The notes beneath the pieces are model-generated. The model was given only the letters and a program-made list of their open reading frames with translations. It did not search any database and was not told the origin of the DNA. A DNA stretch of 64,000 nt from Phylloscopus collybita (Eukaryota > Chordata > Aves > Passeriformes > Phylloscopidae). The position numbers were made by a program, and so were the translations under genes. Where the stretch lies: NCBI GenBank assembly GCA_027886175.1, contig JAJNNQ010000092.1, positions 1,109,001 to 1,173,000 of the forward strand, read 5' to 3'. The first letter of the stretch is position 1. Every line of letters begins with the position of its first letter. Below are positions 47,601-53,112 of the stretch, piece by piece.

Positions 47601-48361
47601 TGGTTGTTTTAGCCCACTGAATAGGGGTAGGCATGGCATGGGGATCATGGAGTGGTTTGGGTGGGAAGGGGCCTTAAGAGCATCTTGTTCCACCCCCTGC
47701 CATGGGCAGGGACACCTTCCACTGTCCCAGGCTGCTCCAAGCCCTGTCCAGCCTGGTCTTGGACACTTCCAGGGGTCCAGGGGCAGCCACAGCTTCTCTG
47801 GGCACCCTGTGCCAGGGCCTCAGCACACTCCTAGGGAACAATTCTTCCTGATACCCAACCTAAATCTCCCCCTTTTCAGCATAAAGCCATTCCCCCTTGT
47901 CCTGTCACTCCAAGCAGCAGAAGCCTGTGCGAGACAGGATCTTGGAGAGCACAACTTCCAGAGCTCCAGCAGCTCCCACAGGGATTTTGGGACAGCTTTG
48001 TAGCTGTTTCCAGCTGATGGGCTCAGCGTGTGGAAGGACACAGCGCTGGTGTGGCTGAAGCTGCACCTGGGCTGCTGTGGGAGCCCTGGGATGAGCCGAG
48101 CCCCTCACACCCCAGTGTTTGTGGGGATCTGGGATTTCATCCCCAGGAGTGCAGGGTGCCTGTTGTGATGCCCCTTCCTCTGTGTCCTGCAGGCACAAGC
48201 ACGACAGCTCTGCCGTCGTTGGCAATGCCAAGGGCCACGGGCAGAACCGGGAGACGCTGCAGGAGCGGAGGAAGAAAGAAGCCAACAAAAGCACCAGAGC
48301 CAACCACAACCGGCGGGCCATGGCCGACAGGAAGCGCAGCAAGGGCATGATCCCTTCCTGA
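26570..48361 (+). CDS. ASCC2: ASCC2, activating signal cointegrator 1 complex subunit 2 (whole coding span, 18 coding exons)
   Basis: ASCC2 is a subunit of the ASCC complex with ASCC3 helicase, ASCC1 and TRIP4. The complex splits collided ribosomes (RQC-trigger) and supports ALKBH3 alkylation repair; ASCC2 reads K63-linked ubiquitin through its CUE domain. Joining the 18 exons listed here gives 749 codons with every splice phase closing, against about 757 residues in human. The N-terminal half (to about residue 435) is the ASCC3-binding helical region. The CUE domain lies near residues 463-505 (LISQVKDLLPDLGEGF). It is followed by an NVFQNDEFDVFSRD motif (about 530-543), the YEDEYDDTYDGNQVGAND segment (about 604-621), a glutamate-rich tract (about 646-662) and a basic C-terminus ending RKRSKGMIPS. 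The start ATG at 26570 has an A at -3 (CCACCAGGATGC) and matches the family N-terminus MPALPLD. All introns are GT-AG, and one is U12-type. No frame break is seen, so the gene looks intact. Confidence 0.97.
26735..26958 (+). mobile_element. CR1 LINE fragment, plus strand (type with 'agagggtgctgggcactgcc')
   Basis: In ASCC2 intron 2. Blocks are 'gttcaggtggagagcagg' (26760), 'agagggtgctgggcactgcc' (26793) and 'gatgatccctgtgggtccct' (26906), with a tail 'attctgtgattctgtgag' at 26938-26955. Three related copies in minus orientation lie at 32.8, 48.7 and 53.6 kb. Confidence 0.88.
27730..27975 (+). mobile_element. CR1 LINE, J-type 3' end, plus strand
   Basis: In ASCC2 intron 2, ending about 110 bases before coding exon 2. 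It starts in the 'caaactgaaatttaggttag' region (27761) and retains 'ggtgcccagaaaagctgtgg'. The tail is reduced to 'aatcattctgag'. Confidence 0.85.
28088..28246 (+). CDS. ASCC2: ASCC2 coding exon 2
   Basis: Acceptor TTCCTGCAG, donor GTAATC at 28247, 53 codons, phase 0 at both ends. It includes VLYKPPPAIRDPALVEE and the LLALPHDKFWCQ block, which is nearly invariant in vertebrates. Confidence 0.96.
28587..28757 (+). CDS. ASCC2: ASCC2 coding exon 3
   Basis: 57 codons, phase 0 at both ends, donor GTACAT at 28758. It contains FDETLQKCLDSYLR and LHRSVFLTFLRMSTHKESK, part of the helical region that contacts ASCC3. Confidence 0.96.
28758..29209 (+). other. ASCC2: ASCC2 intron, no further feature
   Basis: Unique intronic sequence after coding exon 3. 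Nothing recognised before the CR1 at 29.2 kb. Confidence 0.6.
29210..29592 (+). mobile_element. CR1 LINE, J-type 3' end, plus strand, well preserved
   Basis: Runs from 'ttcagcctggagaagagaag' (29215) to 'aaccattctgagattctgta' (29572). It is among the least diverged copies in the window and closely similar to those at 24.46 kb and 51.39 kb. Confidence 0.92.
29593..30691 (+). other. ASCC2: ASCC2 intron, no further feature
   Basis: Unique intronic sequence leading to the strong pyrimidine tract before coding exon 4. Confidence 0.6.
30692..30821 (+). CDS. ASCC2: ASCC2 coding exon 4
   Basis: Acceptor after a strong pyrimidine tract (TTTTTTTCCCTGTCTTTGCAG). Donor GTCAGT at 30822, which is weaker than consensus. 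It leaves one base of a split glycine codon. Encodes DHFITPSVFGKIIYNN and FDIPKIMDLCVLFGKGN. Confidence 0.96.
30822..32620 (+). other. ASCC2: ASCC2 intron, no further feature
   Basis: A 1.8-kb intron between coding exons 4 and 5, AT-rich, in which I recognise no repeat. It is the longest CR1-free intron of the gene. Confidence 0.6.
32621..32688 (+). CDS. ASCC2: ASCC2 coding exon 5
   Basis: A short exon of 68 bases, entering in phase 1 and leaving in phase 0. Encodes NIFTQQPSYFSDLDETLPTV and LQ. Donor GTACTG at 32689. Confidence 0.95.
32783..32950 (-). mobile_element. CR1 LINE fragment, minus strand
   Basis: The inverted 3' end: tail remnant 'tcatggaatgtcctgagttg' (32784), 'cacagacaccccaacaatcc' (32848) and 'taatatccagccgaaacctc' (32925). 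Same family as the copy at 26.74 kb. Confidence 0.85.
33126..33236 (+). CDS. ASCC2: ASCC2 coding exon 6
   Basis: 37 codons, phase 0. The N-terminal half (VFNNILHKCGLQ) is conserved, and the QKLEEKVSVTAGNMPLQ part is the variable linker seen between species. Acceptor TGATTTAG. Confidence 0.95.
33237..34143 (+). other. ASCC2: ASCC2 intron, no further feature
   Basis: Unique intronic sequence with a T tract near 33520. No repeat or exon recognised. Confidence 0.6.
34144..34256 (+). CDS. ASCC2: ASCC2 coding exon 7
   Basis: Encodes ELKDIVLYLCDTCTTLWAFL and CQTFQKHEFCY. Ends with two bases of a split arginine codon. Donor GTATGT at 34257. Confidence 0.96.
34690..34972 (+). mobile_element. CR1 LINE fragment, plus strand
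   Basis: 'ggttcaggttgggtattagg' (34749), 'cagctgcccagggcagtgct' (34806), 'ggaatggttggactcagtgc' (34905) and a tail 'gtttctgtgattctgtgag' at 34952-34970. The 'gtggatgtggcacctgggga' block (34861) marks the older 3' UTR type shared with 20.9 kb. Confidence 0.88.
35288..35362 (+). CDS. ASCC2: ASCC2 coding exon 8
   Basis: 75 bases, phase 2 at both ends. Encodes LASFYELAIPELESAIKKRH. Donor GTGAGA at 35363. Confidence 0.95.
35910..36017 (+). CDS. ASCC2: ASCC2 coding exon 9
   Basis: 108 bases, phase 2 at both ends. Encodes FADLWRRISHSRKKMMEVFH and NQVCLQPILES. The acceptor (CTCTCTTTGAAG) has a G-poor, purine-interrupted tract but is fixed by the reading frame. Confidence 0.94.
36295..36612 (+). mobile_element. 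CR1 LINE, J-type 3' end, plus strand
   Basis: 'ctgattgtgaccttccagga' (36302), 'gaaatggcttcccacagaca' (36389), 'gggaaggaattgttccctgg' (36422) and 'aatgtcccttcccaccaaaa' (36589). The terminal ATTC repeat is lost. Internal deletions are present relative to the 29.2-kb copy. Confidence 0.87.
37063..37131 (+). CDS. ASCC2: ASCC2 coding exon 10
   Basis: 69 bases, phase 2 at both ends. Encodes CENIQPFIEEFLQIFTSVLQ plus ER. Strong donor AG/GTGAGT at 37132. Confidence 0.95.
37728..37802 (+). CDS. ASCC2: ASCC2 coding exon 11
   Basis: 75 bases, phase 2. Encodes FLRDYDELFPVEDDVSLLQQ plus ASSA. It ends CT/GTATCCTT, a U12-type donor rather than a U2 donor. The frame requires this cut: joining to 38217 restores the LDETRTAYILQ motif. 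Confidence 0.95.
37803..38216 (+). other. ASCC2: U12-type (minor-spliceosome) intron of ASCC2
   Basis: The 5' splice site at 37803-37810 is GTATCCTT, an exact match to the U12 GT-subtype consensus. Near the 3' end, TCCTTAAT at 38196-38203 matches the U12 branch-site consensus TCCTTRAY. The branch adenosine at about 38202 is 14 bases before the terminal AG at 38215-38216, inside the short window such introns need. The intron is 414 bases long, and roughly 180 of these are a later CR1 insertion. All other ASCC2 donors look U2-type. Confidence 0.9.
37930..38112 (+). mobile_element. CR1 LINE fragment inside the U12-type intron
   Basis: 'gaagctgaggctaccccatc' (37953), 'aagaccagactggatgggg' (37986), 'ctctaaggtcccttctcacc' (38068) and a degenerate tail 'ccattcagtggttttgtgag'. 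It occupies the middle of the 414-base intron without touching the donor or branch site. Confidence 0.85.
38217..38394 (+). CDS. ASCC2: ASCC2 coding exon 12
   Basis: 178 bases, entering in phase 2 and leaving in phase 0. It begins DETRTAYILQAVESAWEGVG, then a low-conservation acidic linker ending ALEDE. Donor GTGGGT at 38395. Confidence 0.95.
38949..39163 (+). CDS. ASCC2: ASCC2 coding exon 13 (CUE domain)
   Basis: 215 bases. It opens with an alanine-rich CpG-dense run, then the CUE ubiquitin-binding domain: LISQVKDLLPDLGEGFILAC followed by the second helix pair with EQVINNILE. The LPDLGEGF stretch carries the conserved hydrophobic/proline pattern of CUE helix 1, and the LE at the end corresponds to the di-leucine-like position. 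Donor AG/GTGTGG at 39164. Confidence 0.96.
39409..39540 (+). repeat. perfect 11-bp tandem repeat, 12 copies
   Basis: Unit GATAGAAATAA repeated 12 times without a mismatch over 132 bases, in the intron after ASCC2 coding exon 13. Because 33 is divisible by 3, every frame stays open and gives spurious repeated peptides. It is followed directly (39541-39586) by an irregular GGAAT/GAATA pentamer run. Confidence 0.97.
39541..39586 (+). repeat. degenerate GGAAT pentamer run
   Basis: 'gatggaataggagtggaata' and 'ggaatagaatggaatagaat', continuing the 11-bp array. It looks like a decayed neighbour array with a different unit length. Confidence 0.8.
39587..40811 (+). other. ASCC2: ASCC2 intron, no further feature
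   Basis: Unique intronic sequence with A and T tracts near 40040 and 40180. No exon recognised. Confidence 0.6.
40812..40931 (+). CDS. ASCC2: ASCC2 coding exon 14
   Basis: 120 bases, phase 2 at both ends. Encodes QLKPDPTPLVSSRYNVFQND, EFDVFSRDAVDVSRIQ and KGK. Strong donor AG/GTGAGT at 40932. Confidence 0.96.
41425..41515 (-). mobile_element. short CR1 3' fragment, minus strand
   Basis: 'gtggttcaggttgggaggga' (41431) and 'ccatgggcagagattt' (41499) are the inverted last ~80 bases of a CR1 J-type copy. The tail repeat is lost. Confidence 0.7.
41630..41745 (-). mobile_element. short CR1 3' fragment, minus strand
   Basis: The inverted tail 'atcacagagtcatggaatgg' (41632), then 'gtttgggttggaaggagctt' and 'catgggcagggacaccttcc' (41700). 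It is a second insertion 120 bases from the fragment at 41.4 kb, in the same orientation. Confidence 0.85.
42103..42200 (+). repeat. minisatellite, three copies of about 30-38 bp
   Basis: Units start at 42103, 42132 and 42170, each beginning GCTGG(G)TTATCCCTGA/T and continuing TTCCCAAAGCC. The second unit has an extra 'acagctgt' spacer. Intronic in ASCC2. Confidence 0.8.
42201..43949 (+). other. ASCC2: ASCC2 intron, no further feature
   Basis: Part of the 3.7-kb intron between coding exons 14 and 15. Short open frames are present but none has matched splice sites or a known domain. Confidence 0.6.
43955..44465 (+). mobile_element. CR1 LINE, J-type, plus strand, longest copy in the window
   Basis: About 510 bases, including an upstream segment 'aggacctggagctgctggag' (44003) not seen in most copies here, then 'gtggccttccaggacctgaa' (44138) and 'gcagctgtggctgcccctgg' (44316). 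It ends 'aaccattccatgactctata'. It ends about 150 bases before coding exon 15. Confidence 0.9.
44612..44833 (+). CDS. ASCC2: ASCC2 coding exon 15
   Basis: 222 bases, phase 2 at both ends. It includes TRSLVNDKR, RQRYSQYSVVLEELPLEPG and the tyrosine/aspartate segment EDEYDDTYDGNQVGANDADS, nearly identical across vertebrates. The acceptor CAG/GAG is a NAGNAG-like pair, but the second AG would be an unfavourable GAG. Confidence 0.96.
44928..44979 (+). repeat. two overlapping perfect inverted repeats
   Basis: Arms 44928-44945 and 44952-44969 are 18 bases each (CATTCTCTCTCTGCAAAC and its reverse complement) with a 6-base loop. A second pair, 44947-44958 and 44968-44979 (AAGACGTTTGCA and its reverse complement, 9-base loop), shares bases with the first. 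The two hairpins cannot form together. Intronic, 95 bases after ASCC2 coding exon 15. Confidence 0.95.
44980..46817 (+). other. ASCC2: ASCC2 intron, low-complexity tracts only
   Basis: Holds (TTG)7 at 46515-46535 and a 28-base T tract at 46655-46682. A 214-codon open frame at 45337-45981 has no start context, domain or splice logic and is treated as chance. Confidence 0.6.
46655..46682 (+). repeat. poly(T) tract, 28 bases
   Basis: Uninterrupted thymines about 135 bases before the acceptor of the acidic-tract exon. No retroposed body is attached on either side, so it is a simple tract rather than the tail of an inverted retrocopy. Confidence 0.9.
46818..46926 (+). CDS. ASCC2: ASCC2 coding exon 16 (acidic tract)
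   Basis: 109 bases. Encodes PFTIPQVLRPKGQEEGQ and then a run of 14 acidic residues out of 16. The DNA is an almost pure purine tract (about 46855-46920), likely to vary in length between individuals. Donor AAG/GTGACA at 46927. Confidence 0.95.
47403..47479 (+). CDS. ASCC2: ASCC2 coding exon 17
   Basis: 77 bases, phase 0 in and phase 2 out. Encodes DHFVQDPAVLRERAEARRQA and FLARK. Donor GG/GTAAGC at 47480. Confidence 0.96.
47643..47920 (-). mobile_element. CR1 LINE, J-type 3' end, minus strand
   Basis: In the last ASCC2 intron. Inverted blocks: 'atcatggagtggtttgggtg' (47643), 'catgggcagggacaccttcc' (47701), 'gggcaccctgtgccagggcc' (47800) and 'ccccttgtcctgtcactcca' (47892). Confidence 0.9.
48193..48361 (+). 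CDS. ASCC2: ASCC2 coding exon 18 and stop
   Basis: The terminal coding exon encodes the basic tail HKHDSSAVVGNAKGHGQ, RRKKEANKSTRANHNRR and ADRKRSKGMIPS, with TGA at 48359-48361. The tail is rich in Arg/Lys and is conserved to the last residue with the human protein. Confidence 0.97.
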
Positions 48362-48689
48362 GCAGCTCTGGGGCAGGGCCTGCACCATCCCCTGCAGGGC
48401 CCCTGCCCTGCAGGGAGCTCCATTCCCTTGGGGGATGGATGTTGTGTGCAGTACCTGGGCTCACAGGGAGCTGCATTCCCTGTGGGAGCGTTGCCCGTTC
48501 CCAGGAAGGAGCTGCCCTGGCTGTGTGTGGCCGTGGCTGCAGCCAATACATGGGACAGCCATTCCTGCCCTTTTGTACTATTTATAATTCACAGAGTTTT
48601 ATTTTCATACTGGCTCCTTGTGCCCTCCTTGCCCACCTCAGAGTGGGCAGCTCCAAGAGCACGGCTTCCATGGACGTGGCTTATCCTGA

Positions 48690-48945
48690 ACTTGAGTTAC
48701 AGATTTTTCCCAAGTTGGAAGGGACCCCCAGGGATTGCTGAGTCCCACTCCAGGCCCTGCCCAGGACACCTCAACAATCCCACCCTGGGCACTCCTGGCA
48801 GTGCTGCCCAAAGGCTCCTGGAGCTCTGGCAGCCTCGGGGCCGTGCCCATTCCCTGGGGAGCCTGGGCAGTGCCCAGCACCCTCTGGGGGAAGAACCTTT
48901 CCTGATCTCCACCTGAACCTCCTGACACAGCTCTGTGCTGGCAGA
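48690..48945 (-). mobile_element. CR1 LINE fragment within the ASCC2 3' untranslated region, minus strand
   Basis: Inverted copy of the 26.74-kb type: 'tcccaagttggaagggaccc' (48707), 'acacctcaacaatcccaccc' (48766), 'ggcagtgcccagcaccctct' (48866) and 'cctgatctccacctgaacct' (48900). It lies between the stop codon and the poly(A) signal, so it should be part of the mature mRNA. Confidence 0.88.
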
Positions 48946-49045
48946 GAAAGGCTCAGGCTATTCCCACTGCCACAGGGGTTCAGGTGAGTAAGACCTTATG
49001 GATTTCTGTCCCTTGAGAGCGAGGCCTGTGAAAACAGATGGCACA

Positions 49046-49051
49046 AATAAA
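49046..49051 (+). terminator. ASCC2: ASCC2 poly(A) signal
   Basis: AATAAA in 'gcacaaataaaagatg', followed within about 25 bases by a T/GT-rich element ('cttagttggttttttttt', 49063-49080). The 3' untranslated region would be about 700 bases. No better signal lies between the stop at 48361 and here. Confidence 0.85.
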
Positions 49052-49084
49052 AGATGTAGACATCTTAGTTGGTTTTTTTTTAGG

Positions 49085-50190
49085 CTCTTACAGACAGTAT
49101 TGATGAACTCCCTGGTATGCAATTAGGCTTTGCTTGGTTAATTTACTGGTTAATGTGCCCTGAGTGCCTTCTCCCCACCACGCTGTATTTTCTTGCACTG
49201 CAGCAGTGCCTGTGGCTGTCGCCCTCACAGGGAGAAAATCAGCAGTGGCTTGTGCTCCAGGGCAATCCCAGTGCTGCAGGAGCAGTGGGGTGGTAAAGTG
49301 GTAGTAGGGTGGTAGTAAGGCCCACACCTTGGTGCCTAGTGTCGTGCAGAGGGCAGGAATGTGACTGGAGCTGCTTGCAGAGAAGCAGAAATGCAGCAGA
49401 ACAGCCACTGCCATGAAATGAAGGGAAGCCCTGAGCGCTCTGAGATTTTTTTGTAGCCTATCAGTGTTGCCCAAACCTCCCAATGACAGGCATGCAAAAA
49501 GGAATTAGGTTTACCTAATTAGCATCCCTAAATGCTGTATCCAGGGAAATCCCCTGCTGGGATAATGCTGCTCTCCTGCAGCTCCTGCTCTCTGCACCGA
49601 TGGCTTCAGCTCCTCCCTGCTGCCCACTGCAGTGCTGTCCCCTCATCCTGTATTCAGCCTTGGTTCTTGCTGCTCAGAGCCTGCAACTCTCTCTGAGCTG
49701 CTCAGCCTGATGTGGAACAGCAACAGAGCACGGGGAGCTGGCACTCACTCAGATGGGATTGTCCCAGGAAAGCTTAAAGCTTCCTCTTAACCACCTCCAT
49801 AAAGCACAGCTGGGACTGGGACAGCTGTAGTTGGCTTTGGCTCCAGAAACACAAACACGAGTGTTTAAGTGCTTGTTGTGTTTTCAGAGTAAATGTTTCA
49901 CCCCCCTGGCACTCGTTTGCAAACCCCACAAAGCTGCTGTGAGCTCTGATGCCTCTGCTGAAATTCCTCCTGATCAGTGAAAATGGACTGAGGAGGGAGA
50001 GATGGAGCTGCTGGGCTGGGAAAGTGGGAAGAGAAGGAGTCACTCAGCCAGATCTCCCTGCAGCGACCTGAGAGTGAGGAATTAACTGAGTCATTACCCC
50101 AGGAAGTGCCCAAGCATCCCTTCCCATGTAGAAAGAAGTGTTTGACAGGGTCAGGCAGGGCTGGGCTTTTCAGGGAGAAGGGAATGATGC
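49085..50190. other. intergenic spacer between convergent ASCC2 and UQCR10
   Basis: Unique sequence with no gene recognised. The two genes end tail-to-tail about 1.8 kb apart. Confidence 0.6.
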
Positions 50191-50194
50191 TGCT

Positions 50195-50275
50195 CAGGGT
50201 GAGAGAAGGTTCAGGGGGAGGAACTGGATGATCTTTAAGGTCCCTTCCCATCTAAACCATTCCATGACTCCTCTG
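50195..50275 (+). mobile_element. short CR1 3' end, plus strand
   Basis: 'gagagaaggttcagggggag' (50201), 'ggatgatctttaaggtccct' (50226) and 'aaaccattccatgactc' at 50255-50271. Only the terminal ~80 bases are kept. Confidence 0.8.
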
Positions 50276-50853
50276 CACCAGCTGCTGGGGGAACTGAGTG
50301 ATCCCTCTCCCTTTCCAGAACCTTCCCTTGGGTCAGTTGGGATGGAGGCAGGTGTGGGACACACAAATCTGACATCCCTTCTGCTCCTCCAGCCGTGGGA
50401 GGAGCCAGAAGGTGCAGGAATAATTAGGAAAGGGATCCACATCACCTCTGAAAGTTACAGCTGCATTCTCAGCCCAGCAGTGCAGAGCACATTCCTCTGT
50501 TAGGGCAGGGCTGCAACAGCACCTGCACCTCTGAAAGGGGCCAGGCCTGGAACTTCCATCACATCTGAGCTACAAAAGGTGCTGGGAATGATTTTCAAGC
50601 CCCTTTTCTGTGGGCAGACCAGAAGAACCAGGCAGCTTCTCACCCTTCCCAGGCAGAAGCCAAGGCTTGTCACGAACTACAACTGTCTTAAGTGCTTTCA
50701 AATCCATTTTAAGACCCTGTGACTCCTGAGAGTGCTTGGCACTAAGGAACAGGGCTGTTTTTAAAGATCCTCCACCTTCCAGGGAAGGAGGAGGCACAGA
50801 AAGGCCAAAAAGATGAGTGAGGCAAACACACAGACACAAGACAGGACCAGGAG

Positions 50854-50859
50854 TTTTAT
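50854..50859 (-). terminator. UQCR10: UQCR10 poly(A) signal
   Basis: TTTATT on the plus strand, AATAAA on the minus strand, 171 bases past the UQCR10 stop. A GT-rich element follows on the minus strand (TCTTGTGTCTGTGTGTTTG, 50841-50823), as expected of a working cleavage site. Confidence 0.88.
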
Positions 50860-51029
50860 TTGAACACTGTAAGTTGAGTACAACAGCAGAACTCCTTGAG
50901 TCCAACTGGCTTCACATCATCAGTAGGTGGCTGACAGCAGCTGGCTCGGAGTTGTTCCATCAGGAATCCATTCCCAGTGGCAGGAGGCTGAACCCAGCCA
51001 CGCCAGGCTGGCTCCTGCTGCTGAGCTGC

Positions 51030-51068
51030 TCAGTTCTCATACTTGTGCTTGATGTGTTTCCACAGTTT
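51030..51068 (-). CDS. UQCR10: UQCR10 coding exon 2
   Basis: 39 bases encoding KLWKHIKHKYEN and TGA, too short for ordinary open-frame detection. The acceptor AG is at 51070-51069 on the minus strand. The matrix- or intermembrane-facing tail is nearly identical to the human one, lacking only the last lysine. Confidence 0.95.
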   Translation of the reverse strand, partial: KLWKHIKHKYEN

Positions 51069-52312
51069 CTGCATGCAAAACAGGCAAGGGAAAAAAAAAA
51101 TCAAGATTTTTTTTAAGCAGCTTCTCAGTGGGGTTGGGATAACAGAACCCAAAATGTAAATGATCCTGCCTGGAGAGGGGTGATGGAGTCCTGTGCTGGA
51201 TCTGGGGGACACAGGGATGCAGATGGGAGCTCCTGGTTTCTAATCTGATCAGGGAAGAAGCTGCAGAGATTCCCTTTCTCCTGTTCTGCTCTGGATTAGT
51301 GGCCCAGAGCCACTGCCTTGACTTCCCACCCAGACTGGGGAGGGCAGTTCTGCCCCTGCACACAAGGGATGCACAGAACAATCCTATTCATGGAATCATG
51401 TTTTGAGTTGGGAGGGATCTTAAAGCTCATCCATTCCCACCCCTGCCCAGGGCATGGACACCTCCCACTGTCCCAGGCTGCTCCCAGCCCCAGTGTCCAG
51501 CCTGGCCTTGGGCACTGCCAGGGATCCAGGGGCAGCCACAGCTGCTCTGGGCACCCTGTGCCAGGGCCTGCCCACCCTGCCAGGGAACAATTCCTGCCCA
51601 ATCTCCCAGCCAGCCCTGCCCTCTGGCACTGGGAAGCCATTCCCTGGCACTTCAGGCCCGTGTCCAAACTCCTCTCATCTCCCGGAGCCCCTTTAGCCCT
51701 GGCAGGAGCTCTGAGCTCTCCCCCAAGCCCTGCAGTCACTGCCCCGTCACTGCTGTACTTAGGAACCTAAGAACCACTTGACCCCTTTCACCCAAGGTTC
51801 ACGCTGGGGACACCCAAGGCCACCAGCCCTTATCCCCTTCCTCCGCCAAGGGCAGCTCGGCCAAGCCGGAGGACTACAGAGCACAAAAGAAGCTCCTTCC
51901 ACCCCTCCCGCTCCCTCCTGCCTTGCGCGCCCCTTCCAAGTGGCCAGAGAAGCCCAAGGACACCCGGAAGCCCCGACCATCGAGCGCCACGACAGCCGCG
52001 GAGCTCCCTCGGGCGCGGCCCAGCCCCGCTGACCCTCAGCGAGCCCCGGGGCCGAGCTGTGGGCCCGGGGCTACCGGGCCGCGGCCCGCGCGGGGCCCAG
52101 CGAGGCCGGCCTGACCTTCAGCGCTGGGCCCGCACCCCGGCAGCCCAGGCGGGGCCTTACACAGCCCTTACCCCTTCGTTGAGGTGCTCGAAGAGTGCGT
52201 CCGCTCCCTGGTCGAAGACGCGCTCGAAGAGCACGGCGCCCAGCACGACCGACAGCGCGAACGTGGAGGTGCGGCGGAACAGCGACCCGTACACCTGCCG
52301 CAGCAGCGCCAT
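51030..52312 (-). CDS. UQCR10: UQCR10, cytochrome b-c1 complex subunit 9 (two coding exons)
   Basis: A small single-pass subunit of mitochondrial respiratory complex III, found in the inner membrane near the Rieske/cytochrome c1 side. Exon 1 is 52312-52172 (47 codons) and exon 2 is 51068-51030 (12 codons plus TGA), joined in phase 0, giving 59 residues against about 63 in human. Visible landmarks are SLFRRTSTFALSVVLGAVLF (arginine pair then the transmembrane helix), ERVFDQGADALFEHLNEG and KLWKHIKHKYEN. The donor is GGG/GTAAGG and the acceptor TTTTGCATGCAG. The open frame runs on upstream of 52312 through the CpG island, but the family begins at MALLRQVYGSLF, and the Kozak context (GCCAAGATGG) supports this start. 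The gene is divergent from ZMAT5 and convergent with ASCC2. Confidence 0.97.
51386..51740 (-). mobile_element. CR1 LINE, J-type 3' end, minus strand, well preserved
   Basis: In the single UQCR10 intron, and therefore in the sense orientation for that gene. Blocks: 'attcatggaatcatgttttg' (51387), 'ccagcctggccttgggcact' (51498), 'ctctggcactgggaagccat' (51621) and 'ctggcaggagctctgagctc' (51699). Confidence 0.92.
52172..52312 (-). CDS. UQCR10: UQCR10 coding exon 1
   Basis: 141 bases, 47 codons, from ATG at 52312 to donor GTAAGG (GT at 52171-52170). It carries the whole transmembrane helix and the FDQGAD motif. G+C-rich, inside the CpG island. Confidence 0.96.
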
Positions 52313-52500
52313 CTTGGCCGCGCGCTCCGCGCCTGCGCCGCGCCGCAGGGGCTGCTGGGGGATGTAGGCGGTGCCCTCTGATTTGTGCGGCGTGCTGAGC
52401 GCCCGCGGAGCGTGCTGGAAGTTGTAGGCCGCGCTCCGTGCCGTCTGTGGCTTGCGCATGCGCTGTTGCAGTGGGGCATTGTGGGAGTTGTAGGCGGTGC

Positions 52501-52851
52501 GGCGCGGGCCTGGCCTGAGGTGGGTGAGCGTAGCTGGGGGTACCGGGGGTCCCTGAGGGGCGTCCCTGAGGGGTTCTGCTCGTCCCGTCCCTCCCGCCTT
52601 GTTCTCAGCGGCCTTCGCTGGGCAAATCCGGGATCTCTGCCCCGCTTTGTGCGGTGAAACCGGCCTGGCCGGGGCTGGGGCGGGATCCAGCCGGGGCTGG
52701 GGCCAGGGGCAGCGGGGCATGGGGGCTGAGGGGGCAGAGACACCCCGGGCCAGCCCTGCCCTGCCCTGCCCTGCCCTGCTCGGGTGTCCGGCCAAGGGTG
52801 AAGGAACAGGAAAGAGGTTGTGGTCACTGCCCTCAGCTCTCCCCTCGGAAG
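52501..52851 (+). other. ZMAT5: putative ZMAT5 non-coding exon 1 (borders uncertain)
   Basis: ZMAT5 needs a 5' untranslated exon before the acceptor at 57450-57451. Two donors on the plus strand could end it: GAG/GTGGGT at 52522 and GAAG/GTGAGT at 52852; the second is closer to consensus. The transcription start is not resolved. A (CCCTG)5 run lies at 52754-52778. Confidence 0.4.
52754..52778 (+). repeat. (CCCTG)5 pentamer run
   Basis: Five exact CCCTG units within the CpG island, between the two donor candidates of ZMAT5 exon 1. Confidence 0.9.
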
Positions 52852-52935
52852 GTGAGTGCGAGGGCAGTTGGGTGTTTTCTGCGGTTTGGGGTTGCAAAAG
52901 GTGGTCGGTGTCACTGTTCGGGGGCTGGGAGTGTG

Positions 52936-53112
52936 GGGCTCATGAATCGCGGAATGGTTTGCTTGGAAGGGGCGTTGAAGCTCAGCCAGATCCACCTCTT
53001 GCCATGGGCAGGGACACCTCCCACTGTCCCAGGCTGCTCCAAGCCCTGTCCAACCTGGCCTCGCCCATTTCCAGGGATCCAAGGGCAGCCACAGCTGGGC
53101 ACCCTGTGCCAG
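52936..53112 (-). mobile_element. CR1 LINE, J-type 3' end, minus strand, truncated
   Basis: 'catgaatcgcggaatggttt' (52939), 'catgggcagggacacctccc' (53003) and 'gggcaccctgtgccagcgcc' (53096). It starts within 100 bases of the CpG island. Confidence 0.85.

Larger units (their letters stand above)
51990..52880. promoter_or_regulatory. bidirectional CpG-island promoter of UQCR10 (minus) and ZMAT5 (plus)
   Basis: A CpG island spans the divergent gene starts. It contains a perfect NRF1-type palindrome TGCGCATGCGC at 52453-52463. Three ZNF143/SBS-like motifs lie at 52351-52368, 52413-52428 and 52476-52495; the last reads CTACAACTCCCACAATGC on the minus strand. A YY1-type AAGATGGCG overlaps the UQCR10 start codon. 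NRF1 and ZNF143 sites are typical of nuclear genes for mitochondrial proteins and of divergent housekeeping promoters. Confidence 0.8.

Noticed and set aside
52157..53082. 304- and 246-codon minus-strand open frames around UQCR10
   Set aside because: The 246-codon frame includes UQCR10 exon 1 in frame, but the extension is island sequence plus CR1 complement. The protein family begins at 52312, and the 304-codon frame is a shadow.
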